Source: Lentimicrobium sp.
GTDB taxonomy: Bacteria > Bacteroidota > Bacteroidia > Bacteroidales > Lentimicrobiaceae
Length of the DNA: 64,000 nt
Assembly (NCBI GenBank): GCA_019429275.1
Contig: JAHYJC010000003.1
Span: forward strand, 89,630 to 153,629
Direction: 5' to 3'
Part shown: positions 26,748 to 33,733 of the stretch, piece by piece
How the letters are laid out: every line of letters begins with the position of its first letter
How positions within the stretch are numbered: position 1 is the first letter of the stretch
Notes under the pieces: model-generated
What the model was told of the DNA's origin: nothing
Seen by the model: the letters and a program-made list of their open reading frames with translations, nothing else
Databases searched by the model: none
Made by a program: the position numbers and the translations under genes

Positions 26748-28161
26748 AATTTTTTTCAGATTTATCTGCAATGCTGGCTGTTTGAGTCAGAAGATTGTTA
26801 AAAAAAAGGTCGATATCTGATTTCATCAGCTCTCCATTTGCAGTAATTAAACGTATGGCCAACTCCTTACCTATATACCCATAGTTTACAATTGATTTTC
26901 CGCTTTTGCGCATAGATTCGCGCAATTGAAGATTGAACTTATTTAAATCACTTTGATTTTCAGGGATATAACGGAAGCAAACGGCAAAAGACTGACGCAG
27001 AGACAGCAACTCAAGCTGCGGATGTTCCTTCACTTTTTTCTCCGCATATATGGCTATTTCCATCAGATTATCAATTCGTTGGCGATAGCCTTCCAAACCA
27101 TAATATTTCCAGGCAAACCATAGTTTCACAGCGTCTACCCGGCGTCCGCATTGAATTGATTTTTTGCCAAGATCCTCAACCTCATCTATATCATGAAAAA
27201 TATAATCTGTGCTCAGGTCGGTAAGGTTATACTGAAGGGTGCCCTTCTTTTTTACCAAAAACACTGAACAGACCAGCGGAATATTCATCAGTTTGTGCGG
27301 GTTCCAGGCGAAGGAGTCGGTGCGCTCGATACCTTGCATCAGATTCCGGTACTTTTCACTGAGGATGAGCGAGCCTCCAAAGGAGCCGTCAGCGTGCAGC
27401 CAGATGCCAAACTTTTTGCAGATGTCTGCGATTTTATCAATCGGATCATAGGCCCCAAGCAAGGTGGTGGCGCAGGTAGCTGCGACAAAAAAGGGTTTCT
27501 CTCCTCGCTCAAGCGACTTGAATATTTCCATTTCCAACGCTTCCGGTGTCATTCTTCCTGAATCATCAGATTTAACTTTAATCACATTTTTTGCACCAAT
27601 GCCCAGTACATTGGCGGCTGTTTCAAACGAATAATGCGCCTGTTCACTTACAAATGCAGTAAGTTTCAGGTTGCGGTCGTATCCATGAGCCCTGCCATCG
27701 GGGAAAATCCGGTTTCGGGCCGAAAACATGCCCATAAGGTTGGCATTACTGCCTCCGGTGACAAATATTCCATCGCCGTCGGTGTAACCTGCGTATGAAT
27801 TCATCAGCGAAATCATCTCCTTTTCAATCATGGTGGCAACCGGAGCTACTTCGTAGGTGTACATGGAGGTATTCGCCAACACAGTAAAGATTTCACCAAT
27901 AAAGGCAGGGAAATTAAAGCCAGAATATAATTGATTCAGAAACTGTTTGTTTCCGGTTTTCACCGAATATTCAAGATACTTGTCAATCAGATCCAGAAAT
28001 TCAAATTCTGTTACTCCACTTTCTTCTATTCCGAAATGTATGGCTTCGCGCAGTTGGGCAGGCTGCCTGAATTGAATTACCTGATTGTCTGCATTGTTGT
28101 TAGCATCCAGATAATTTTTGATTTTCTCAAAGGACTGATTTAAAATATTTAAGTCATTCAT
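26737..28161 (-). CDS. Group II PLP-dependent decarboxylase, cysteine-sulfinate-decarboxylase-like
   Basis: A 474-residue protein of the GAD/CSAD family. PLP Lys290 in AWNPHKLMN, Asp258 pairing with the pyridine nitrogen, His176 (QAHYS) stacking on the ring, and KSIQCGRRVDAVKLWFAWK near 330. NTSMYTYEVAPV and FNQLYSGFNFPAF are close to animal CSAD/GAD sequences. One oddity: the usual HVDAAWGG reads HADGSFGG. The gene starts 10 bp after the cysteine dioxygenase stop, so the product of one enzyme (cysteine sulfinate) is the natural substrate for the other, giving hypotaurine. Glutamate or aspartate as substrate cannot be excluded. ATG at 28161 chosen; the longer frame starts with TTG inside the upstream gene. 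Confidence 0.82.
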   Translation of the reverse strand: MNDLNILNQSFEKIKNYLDANNNADNQVIQFRQPAQLREAIHFGIEESGVTEFEFLDLIDKYLEYSVKTGNKQFLNQLYSGFNFPAFIGEIFTVLANTSMYTYEVAPVATMIEKEMISLMNSYAGYTDGDGIFVTGGSNANLMGMFSARNRIFPDGRAHGYDRNLKLTAFVSEQAHYSFETAANVLGIGAKNVIKVKSDDSGRMTPEALEMEIFKSLERGEKPFFVAATCATTLLGAYDPIDKIADICKKFGIWLHADGSFGGSLILSEKYRNLMQGIERTDSFAWNPHKLMNIPLVCSVFLVKKKGTLQYNLTDLSTDYIFHDIDEVEDLGKKSIQCGRRVDAVKLWFAWKYYGLEGYRQRIDNLMEIAIYAEKKVKEHPQLELLSLRQSFAVCFRYIPENQSDLNKFNLQLRESMRKSGKSIVNYGYIGKELAIRLITANGELMKSDIDLFFNNLLTQTASIADKSEKNYAG

Positions 28162-28171
28162 AATACTGATC

Positions 28172-28876
28172 TTAAGCTGATGCCAATTTGTCAAGTTGTT
28201 TTTCCATATTCTCTATCACAGAATAGAGTCTGTTTCTTTTGTAAAAGAGTTTTACAAGCCCATAATAATCCTCATATAAACTGGCTTCAATTTCCGGCAA
28301 GGCTTCTTCTGCCAGGATTAATTCCGGGCTCATATTTATAAAAGCAGTGCCCATGGTAGTAAAAATTTTTTGATGTTCGGGAGCGTATATTTTTGCATTT
28401 TCCGAGATGTTGGAATCTCTGGAATTGGAGCCATAGATATGCAGTGTAGCAATATTTTGAGTACCGGCATTGCCCATCAAATGGGTAAGATCACCGCATA
28501 CTGAGGCTAGCTGGCCTTCGGAGTATGTGTCTTTTTCAACTGACGTGAGCTGGCTGTTTTCAACTGTATATAAACGGTGTGCTGCTTCACCAAAGAAATA
28601 AACACAACCCCACTCTGCATAGCCATGATTGTGTATAGCTGTGAAATCGCCTGGCTTCCATGACATAAGTAAAATCTTGAAATTGCCATTATCGAAAATC
28701 AGCTTCCTGCCGTAGCTTTCTCTGTCGGGGTGGTTAAAGGTGAAAAATGGCTCAAGATCTTCCTGCAAAAATCTGGCTTGCTGCATAATGTCAAGTACCT
28801 GCTGATTGTGGTTCACTTTGCATGCTGACAAATCATTTATCAGACTTTGAAGGTTTTTTGAAAATAATGAATTCAT
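28172..28876 (-). CDS. Cysteine dioxygenase (cupin, type I)
   Basis: A 234-residue cupin protein. Iron ligands: His82 and His84 in FTAIHNHGYAEWGCVYF, and a third His in IATLHIYGSN. Thiol dioxygenases add O2 to the cysteine thiol to form cysteine sulfinate, in the cytoplasm with Fe(II). A 3-mercaptopropionate dioxygenase is possible, but the CSAD-like decarboxylase directly downstream favours cysteine. ATG at 28876 (MNSLFSKNL) preferred over a TTG nine codons upstream. It lies 23 bp behind the DUF4833-like gene in a minus-strand operon. Confidence 0.82.
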   Translation of the reverse strand: MNSLFSKNLQSLINDLSACKVNHNQQVLDIMQQARFLQEDLEPFFTFNHPDRESYGRKLIFDNGNFKILLMSWKPGDFTAIHNHGYAEWGCVYFFGEAAHRLYTVENSQLTSVEKDTYSEGQLASVCGDLTHLMGNAGTQNIATLHIYGSNSRDSNISENAKIYAPEHQKIFTTMGTAFINMSPELILAEEALPEIEASLYEDYYGLVKLFYKRNRLYSVIENMEKQLDKLASA

Positions 28877-28899
28877 GCTGATTGATATTTGGTTGTATT

Positions 28900-29415
28900 T
28901 CAAGGGATTATAACTTCAATCAGAGGCTTATTATCGGCTTTTGAAATGGCATGTAGTTCAACACGAGATATTTTAGGAACCCAGAAAGATCCTCCGTCAA
29001 TTTGAATAAAAATTCGATCAACCTCAACTTCTTCCTTTTCTAACTTAGTGAAAACTGCATATTTTCCCTTATTGTTCTTTTTTAGATGAAAGTCGCGTTT
29101 ATTATAGCTGACAAACTGGAAAACTGCTTTTTGCTCATCAACAGATAGAAACTTAAGCCCATAAGCAAATTTTTGCTGTATCCTTGTAAGAGGCTCTGTT
29201 TTTATAACCGAAGATCTTTTTATCCATTGCACAGCAATGGGATTATTGGAATCAAGTTTATTGTTTTTCAGGGTGTTGACCATGTAAAATATTTCGTTTG
29301 CATCCTTACTACGGGCAATTTTGAACAGGATGACATCAGAAGAAGGCATTGTAAATCCGGCAAACAGTAATCCGATGATTAGAAGTAGTAGAGAATGTTT
29401 CCAGGTATTCTTCAT
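28900..29415 (-). CDS. Exported DUF4833-like protein
   Basis: A 171-residue protein with signal peptide MKNTWKHSLLLLIIGLLFAGFTMP and a mature domain carrying NPIAVQWIKR, RIQQKFAYGLKF and RVELHAISK, the pattern of DUF4833 (periplasmic, unknown role). It lies between the AhpD-like and cysteine dioxygenase genes with gaps of 3 and 23 bp, so it is part of that operon. The reaction, if any, is not known. Confidence 0.65.
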   Translation of the reverse strand: MKNTWKHSLLLLIIGLLFAGFTMPSSDVILFKIARSKDANEIFYMVNTLKNNKLDSNNPIAVQWIKRSSVIKTEPLTRIQQKFAYGLKFLSVDEQKAVFQFVSYNKRDFHLKKNNKGKYAVFTKLEKEEVEVDRIFIQIDGGSFWVPKISRVELHAISKADNKPLIEVIIP

Positions 29416-29418
29416 GGC

Positions 29419-29979
29419 TTAATAGATATAACCTTGAGTTTCTTCAGCTTCAGCTTCTACACCCAAAGCCAGAATTATTCGGTTTACAAAATTAAAGTAG
29501 GCAACAACCAGTGTTGCATCCAGAATTGCATTATCACTTAACCCATTTTCCCTGAGCAATTGAGTATAATCCAGCGTCATAAAACTCTCAGGATTATTGG
29601 TGAGTGCTGACGCAAAACTGCAGAGTATTTGTTCTTTGAGAGTAAGAGAAACTTTTGTATAATCCATCCTGAGCTCGTTAATCTTTTGTTCATTTTTCCA
29701 ATAATGATTCAGGGCTTCGGCATGGTGAGTCTGGCAGTATTCACAGCTATTTTCTGCAGAAACAACAACAGCCATCATTTCCCTTTCGGCTCTTGAAAGT
29801 TCGGATTTCGAAAACATGATTTCCAGATACAAATCGATGTGTTTTACGATACTCTCAGGATGCAGACTCTGTATGGTATGCACTTTGGCAAGTTTACCAC
29901 GCTTGATGAGTAGTTCATCATAAATGTCTTTCAACCTTCCTGTTGCCTGCTCAAAGGGAATAACTTTAATTCTGCTCAT
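29419..29979 (-). CDS. AhpD-like peroxidase-related carboxymuconolactone decarboxylase family protein
   Basis: A 186-residue all-helical protein with the AhpD active-site pattern SAENSCEYCQTHHAEAL (Cys-x-x-Cys, then His) at about 92-102. AhpD-like proteins use the two Cys to reduce peroxidases or peroxides; this uncharacterised branch is usually annotated as peroxidase-related enzyme. It is first in the operon with DUF4833, cysteine dioxygenase and the decarboxylase, which links the operon to thiol and peroxide handling. ATG start. Confidence 0.82.
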   Translation of the reverse strand: MSRIKVIPFEQATGRLKDIYDELLIKRGKLAKVHTIQSLHPESIVKHIDLYLEIMFSKSELSRAEREMMAVVVSAENSCEYCQTHHAEALNHYWKNEQKINELRMDYTKVSLTLKEQILCSFASALTNNPESFMTLDYTQLLRENGLSDNAILDATLVVAYFNFVNRIILALGVEAEAEETQGYIY

Positions 29980-30085
29980 GATTCTCGGCTTGTTTGTCTT
30001 TTCTTAAAGATGCTTGGTACTTTTCTATTGGCTTCGGTACAATGCAATCAGGAAAAATTATATTTTACCAAAATGTTAGCAGAAG

Positions 30086-30718
30086 CTAAGGTAAGTATTT
30101 TATTATTTCGGCTATGGAAGATCGTTTTTTATAATCCGGATCAAACTGCCGCCATGCGATTTTTTGGTCCTTTCCGATAATAAAAGTAGCAGGGATAGGA
30201 AGTCGCTGGCTATCATCAGAATGCGCATTCTTCAGGTTTGCGCCAAGCATCACATTGTACATAACCTTTGTTAAGCTGTCAGGGCTGAATGTTACATCAA
30301 ACTGGTTGGCAATGACATAATTCTCGTCATAAAGCAGCGAAAAAGAGGCTTGTGTTTTTTCAACAGTTTTTGTCGAATATTCAGGTTTTTCAGGTGAAAT
30401 GGCAACAACACTTGCACCATGCTTTTGAATTTCCTGCAAACTATCCTGCACCTGACCAAGATGCCTGTTGCAGACAGGACACCATTGACCCCGGTAAAAA
30501 ATAAGGACAACCGGTCCCTGTTTCAGCGCCTCGCTCAAAATAAAAGTTTCGCCTTTTTGATTGATGGCCGAAAAGTCTTCAACATGATCGCCAACTGCCA
30601 GTCCTTTGGCTTCTTTTAAGGTTTTATTTTGTGACATAATGTTTGTTGTTATAAACAGTAACAACAGGATGAATAATATCCTGCTGTTACTTTTAATTGG
30701 TTCAATTGCTTTATTCAT
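30086..30718 (-). CDS. Exported peroxiredoxin-like protein (AhpC/TSA family)
   Basis: A 210-residue protein with signal peptide (ILFILLLLFITTNIMSQ) and a peroxiredoxin fold. The active site is FYRGQWCPVCNRHLGQ, a Cys-x-x-Cys form as in PRX-like proteins, with peroxidatic Cys first. It should reduce peroxides in the periplasm. ATG at 30718 chosen, 4 bp after the upstream thioredoxin stop; a longer frame would run into that gene. Last gene of the DsrE operon, so probably fed by the thioredoxin encoded just before it. Confidence 0.85.
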   Translation of the reverse strand: MNKAIEPIKSNSRILFILLLLFITTNIMSQNKTLKEAKGLAVGDHVEDFSAINQKGETFILSEALKQGPVVLIFYRGQWCPVCNRHLGQVQDSLQEIQKHGASVVAISPEKPEYSTKTVEKTQASFSLLYDENYVIANQFDVTFSPDSLTKVMYNVMLGANLKNAHSDDSQRLPIPATFIIGKDQKIAWRQFDPDYKKRSSIAEIIKYLP

Positions 30719-30722
30719 TTTT

Positions 30723-31154
30723 TTAGTTTTTTGCCAGGGCAATAAATTGTTCAGGATTACGGTAGCCAGATGATTGTTTAGCCAGACTCCCATCAGGATT
30801 TAAAAATACAAAGGTTGGATAGCCTCTGACACCATATTTGCGGGCAAGTTGAATACCTTCTCCTTTTTCAGCATCCAGGGATACATTAATAAAGGTTGAA
30901 TTATAGTAATCTGCGACACTGGCATCGGTATATACATTTGCTTTCATTCGTTTGCAATAACCACACCAACTGGTTGAAAGATCAAGAAAAACCGGTTTGT
31001 TTTGCTGTTGAGCCAGTTGAAGGGCTTCATTCCATGTGCCGGTGTGGAAATTGATTTTCAATTCATCTGATCCCAGATCCGGATTGCCTGGAATAAATGC
31101 TGTTGCAATAACAAATGCAATAATGCTTGTAATTAAAATCCCGGTTGTTTTCAT
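30723..31154 (-). CDS. Exported thioredoxin-fold protein
   Basis: A 143-residue protein with an N-terminal signal/anchor (ILITSIIAFVIATAFIPG), then a thioredoxin fold with SWCGYCKRMKANVY (Cys-Gly-Tyr-Cys) at about 61-64 and GVRGYPTFVFLNPDG (cis-Pro loop). The DUF255/DsbD-gamma-like active site suggests a periplasmic reductase. It sits 11 bp behind the YceI-like gene and 4 bp before the peroxiredoxin, its likely partner. Confidence 0.85.
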   Translation of the reverse strand: MKTTGILITSIIAFVIATAFIPGNPDLGSDELKINFHTGTWNEALQLAQQQNKPVFLDLSTSWCGYCKRMKANVYTDASVADYYNSTFINVSLDAEKGEGIQLARKYGVRGYPTFVFLNPDGSLAKQSSGYRNPEQFIALAKN

Positions 31155-31165
31155 GGTTATTGGTT

Positions 31166-31732
31166 TTATTCGGGTTTATATTCAGCGTGTACGGTAACTT
31201 CAACCGTTTTTGCAATGTTGCTTGAAGGTTTACCTTTTACGAAAGTAATTCCATAATCGGCCAATGTTACATTGAACTTACTCTGAACTTCGATTGTATT
31301 TCCTTTTATAACAATGGTTCCGGTTTCTTTAACAGGTTTTGTTACCTCTTTTATGGTCAATTCTCCCTCTACATTGGCTTTGTAGGTTCCGTCTTTTGAA
31401 AAATCAATTTCTGACAGGTTGGTTATTTTACCTTTTAGCTTGGCTTTAGGAAATGCTTTGGTATCCAGAAATTTATTACTGTTAAAGTGTTGTTGCATCA
31501 GACTTTTTTCAAATTCAAAGCCTTGCATGGGTACTGAAAACACAACATCTCCGGTGCTTACATTGATGGTGCTGATTGAGGTGCTGTTGCTTGCACTGAT
31601 ATCCTCAACCGAGGTGTGTGAGTAAAACCCGATTTGTGTTTTTGTGCTGACAAGTTTACCTGATGTTTGGCTGTTGGCTGTTAATGCAACCAGCAATACC
31701 AGGCTACTTAAAATAATGCTTACTTTTTTCAT
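31166..31732 (-). CDS. Exported YceI-like lipocalin-fold protein
   Basis: A 188-residue protein with signal peptide (IILSSLVLLVALTANSQ) and a YceI-type beta barrel: VSTKTQIGFYSHTSVEDI, a VPMQGFEFEKSLMQQHFNSN segment and GELTIKEVTKPV. YceI proteins bind isoprenoid or other lipid-like molecules in the periplasm. It differs from the YceI tail in the chimera at 39.3 kb. Third gene of the DsrE operon, 34 bp after the OB-fold gene. Confidence 0.82.
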   Translation of the reverse strand: MKKVSIILSSLVLLVALTANSQTSGKLVSTKTQIGFYSHTSVEDISASNSTSISTINVSTGDVVFSVPMQGFEFEKSLMQQHFNSNKFLDTKAFPKAKLKGKITNLSEIDFSKDGTYKANVEGELTIKEVTKPVKETGTIVIKGNTIEVQSKFNVTLADYGITFVKGKPSSNIAKTVEVTVHAEYKPE

Positions 31733-31766
31733 TTTTTTAAAGATTTGTTAATTGTTAATTAATTAT

Positions 31767-32252
31767 TTATTTCACATTCAATACGTTACTTTTTTCGACA
31801 ATGACATTCTCATACATCTCAAGGTCTTCATCGTACGCTGCGCCTGAGCGAATAACCCCTTTAATGGTCACAGTCTGCCCAATTCTGAGGGTTTTGGCCC
31901 GATCGTTGGTTTCTTCTGTGAAAGAGCAGCTAACTCCTGCTTTGTCATTTTCGCTTTTTAAAAGAATAACTACCAGACCATTGAAATCCTCACTTATGTT
32001 ATTGACTGTTCCTGTAATTTCCAGTATTTTTGAATCACCATCATCAGAGAGATATTTTTCATTGGCAGCAGCGTTATTTTCCAGGTATTCCTGAACTATC
32101 TGCGTACTTGTAACAGTAAAGTCTGTTTTTGCAGACTGAGTGTCGCGATGGGGTTTGTTGAACATATAATAGGCTGTTGATAACCCTATGAGCAAACCTA
32201 CTATCAAAAGTATTGCCCCGATTTTTACTATTTTTTTTGTTTTCGGTGTCAT
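31767..32252 (-). CDS. Membrane-anchored OB-fold protein (tRNA_anti-like)
   Basis: A 161-residue protein with one N-terminal membrane helix (IGAILLIVGLLIGLSTAYYMF), a linker, and an OB-fold (about 75-155: KILEITGTVNNI, GLVVILL, LRIGQTVTIKGVI) like the tRNA_anti-like family. Such proteins are exported or anchored and of unknown role; a ligand-binding role is guessed. The ATG at 32252 gives a proper helix start 10 bp after the DsrE stop. A damaged copy exists at 39312-39883, where one T is missing and the start is lost; this copy is intact. Confidence 0.7.
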   Translation of the reverse strand: MTPKTKKIVKIGAILLIVGLLIGLSTAYYMFNKPHRDTQSAKTDFTVTSTQIVQEYLENNAAANEKYLSDDGDSKILEITGTVNNISEDFNGLVVILLKSENDKAGVSCSFTEETNDRAKTLRIGQTVTIKGVIRSGAAYDEDLEMYENVIVEKSNVLNVK

Positions 32253-32262
32253 GGTTATTTTA

Positions 32263-32619
32263 TTAAACGGTGAGAACATGGTATCCTTCAATAAAGAGGT
32301 TCCTGAGACTTGGATGGTTTTTATATTCATCAAGCAATGTTAAACCTGATTTTTCAACTTCGCTTTTTACACCAAAGGCTTGTGCGCAATAGGCGCAAAC
32401 TCCGGTAATGTTGCTTTTTAATTCAGTATACATTGAATGAAGCATGTGATCTTCCTTTTCCATTTCACCAATCCATTTTGTTCCGGCTCCTTCAAAAATA
32501 AATTTAAGTTCATCGCCATTTTCAAGGGCTTCATTTGCCAGTACAAATGCATTTGAAACTTTTCCTAAAGCTTCCTTGGTAATTGTGTCTGCAAAGACAA
32601 TGATTGCAATTTTTGCCAT
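32263..32619 (-). CDS. DsrE family protein
   Basis: A 118-residue protein of the DsrE/DsrF-like fold, starting MAKIAIIVFAD, with ALENGDELKFIFEG and a Cys pair in GVCAYCAQAFG (about 74-77). DsrE-like proteins handle sulfane sulfur or serve as sulfur carriers; this short form lacks the other Dsr subunits, so its sulfur role is inferred. First gene of a five-gene redox operon (DsrE, OB-fold, YceI, thioredoxin, peroxiredoxin), behind an ECF-type promoter at 32664-32689. A frameshifted second copy lies at 39894-40249. Confidence 0.82.
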   Translation of the reverse strand: MAKIAIIVFADTITKEALGKVSNAFVLANEALENGDELKFIFEGAGTKWIGEMEKEDHMLHSMYTELKSNITGVCAYCAQAFGVKSEVEKSGLTLLDEYKNHPSLRNLFIEGYHVLTV

Positions 32620-32663
32620 TTTGATTTTTTTTTAGTTTGTTTCTTTTTTAAGTACAGTAATTC

Positions 32664-32689
32664 AGTCGATAAAAATTGAATTCCTGACA
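32664..32689 (-). promoter_or_regulatory. ECF-type promoter motif, site 1 (DsrE redox operon)
   Basis: Minus strand TGTCAGGA (32682-32689), 13 bp, CGACT (32664-32668). The -10-like box is about 45 bp before the DsrE ATG. One of seven matching sites. Confidence 0.65.
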
Positions 32690-32763
32690 AAATAGGAATA
32701 AAAAAAGATAAGTTCAATCATTGTGCTGATCTTAAGTATTTCAAAATGAATATTATAGCTTTG

Positions 32764-33244
32764 TCAGAGTATTTTGAATTTTATGAAGGAATTTTTACCA
32801 AAAGGCGATATGTAGCCTATGTTCAGTTTTTTGTAAACTAGATTGGGAATCCCGATGTCAGCAACATAAAGTTCTCCACTTACTTCAGGAAAGAGGCCTG
32901 TTTTTGGGAGCGCCAGTGTAAGCGTTGCATTGGGGTTAATTTGATTAACGGCTCTTTTTCCGGTTGTGGAGTCAATTCCCGATGGCACATCGAGTGATAT
33001 GACAACCGCTGATTTTTTGGCAACATACTGGATCATTATTAAAGCATTGCCTTTTGTTTCGCCGGTCAGACTATACCCGATTATGGCATCGAGGATCAAA
33101 TCAGGCTTTCCATTTTTTACGTTTTCACGCGTAACAACCAGATGTAATTCTTGCCCGATATTCATAACCTCCAAAACATGCTCAACTTCGGGCAAGTTCG
33201 ACATGGTTGCAAGTGCTGTCAGATAATTGTCGTTAAACAGTGAA
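32764..33244 (-). pseudogene. Fused remnant of HAD phosphatase and NAD(P)HX epimerase
   Basis: The frame reads from an inner piece of the HAD protein (LFNDNYLTALATMSNLPEVE through TRENVKNGKPD) straight into the C-terminal part of the epimerase (LILDAIIGYSLTG to the end). Compared with the intact genes at 40387-41850 a stretch of about 630 bp is missing between two near-identical short repeats, TCAGGCTTT(C/T)CATTTT. Neither the HAD N-terminus with its DxD motif nor the epimerase N-terminus remains, and no native start codon is left: the apparent N-terminus is antisense to the gene at 33240. It is a deletion pseudogene, in frame across the join. Confidence 0.85.
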
Positions 33245-33539
33245 TAAAGAAACGCCATACAACCCCAAAGACCACAAAAAACAAGACAACCCGGTACTGG
33301 AAGAATTTGGCAGTGTGCATCTGGCCCAGAACGAAAAGGAGGAGCTGCTGCATGAGTTGTTCCTTTCGGTGGCAACTACCTTTCTTTGGAAGCGAATTGA
33401 ACAGCGACACCATGCTGATCTCAGGGCCATTCAGGAAGAAAAACGTCGCAAGTTTAAGGCCGAAAAAGCAGAATACGAAAACCTTTCAAAAGAAGAAAAA
33501 GAAAAACGTCTGCTCGAAGGACTCTATAATTATAAGTAG
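33240..33539 (+). CDS. Small charged protein of unknown function, possibly truncated by rearrangement
   Basis: A 99-residue frame with a GTG start, rich in Lys and Glu. It shows a helical middle (EKEELLHELFLSVATTFLWKRIEQRHHADL) and a coiled-coil-like tail (EEKRRKFKAEKAEYENLSKE), ending in LYNYK. The first bases GTGAATAAAG sit exactly on the edge of duplicated copy A, where the homologous HAD sequence reads CAGTGAATTAAG. The original start may have been ATGAATAAAG, with the A replaced when the segment joined, which would have removed its promoter. I do not recognise the family; coding status is supported by length, composition and lack of any other gene there. Confidence 0.5.
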   Translation: MNKETPYNPKDHKKQDNPVLEEFGSVHLAQNEKEELLHELFLSVATTFLWKRIEQRHHADLRAIQEEKRRKFKAEKAEYENLSKEEKEKRLLEGLYNYK

Positions 33540-33664
33540 ACCACTTTTAACGAAGAAGAGTAAAAAAACGTTACAAATTATTTGATTGTCAGGTTTTCAG
33601 CAAAAATCAATCAGAAACGAATTAACTACCATAACTGGCATTTTATTTGACCCAGAAGAAAATG

Positions 33665-33698
33665 AAATGGGTCGCTACCTTTTGGCAGCGACCCATTT
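33665..33698. terminator. Strong bidirectional hairpin terminator
   Basis: A perfect 12-bp stem AAATGGGTCGCT / AGCGACCCATTT with a 10-nt loop, flanked by A-rich and T-rich runs, between the convergent small gene (ends 33539) and the T9SS protein gene (ends 33734). Confidence 0.85.
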
Positions 33699-33733
33699 TA
33701 TTTTATCCAAAAAATTATACGCCTATGGTATAC

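Larger units (their letters stand above)
31928..33244. repeat. Duplicated segment, copy A
   Basis: This stretch is clearly homologous, base by base, to 39560-41508 (copy B) over the OB-fold gene, the DsrE gene, their ECF-type promoter and parts of the epimerase and HAD genes, in the same orientation. Copy A lacks about 630 bp present in B, between 33101 and 33117. Boundaries are by eye: an AGCTAAC at 31928-31934 and about 33241-33249. Confidence 0.85.

Noticed and set aside
33245..33375. N-terminal extension of the fused HAD/epimerase frame
   Set aside because: The extra residues (MPPKGTTHAAAP...) are antisense to the plus-strand gene at 33240 and unlike HAD; homology to copy B stops at about 33244.
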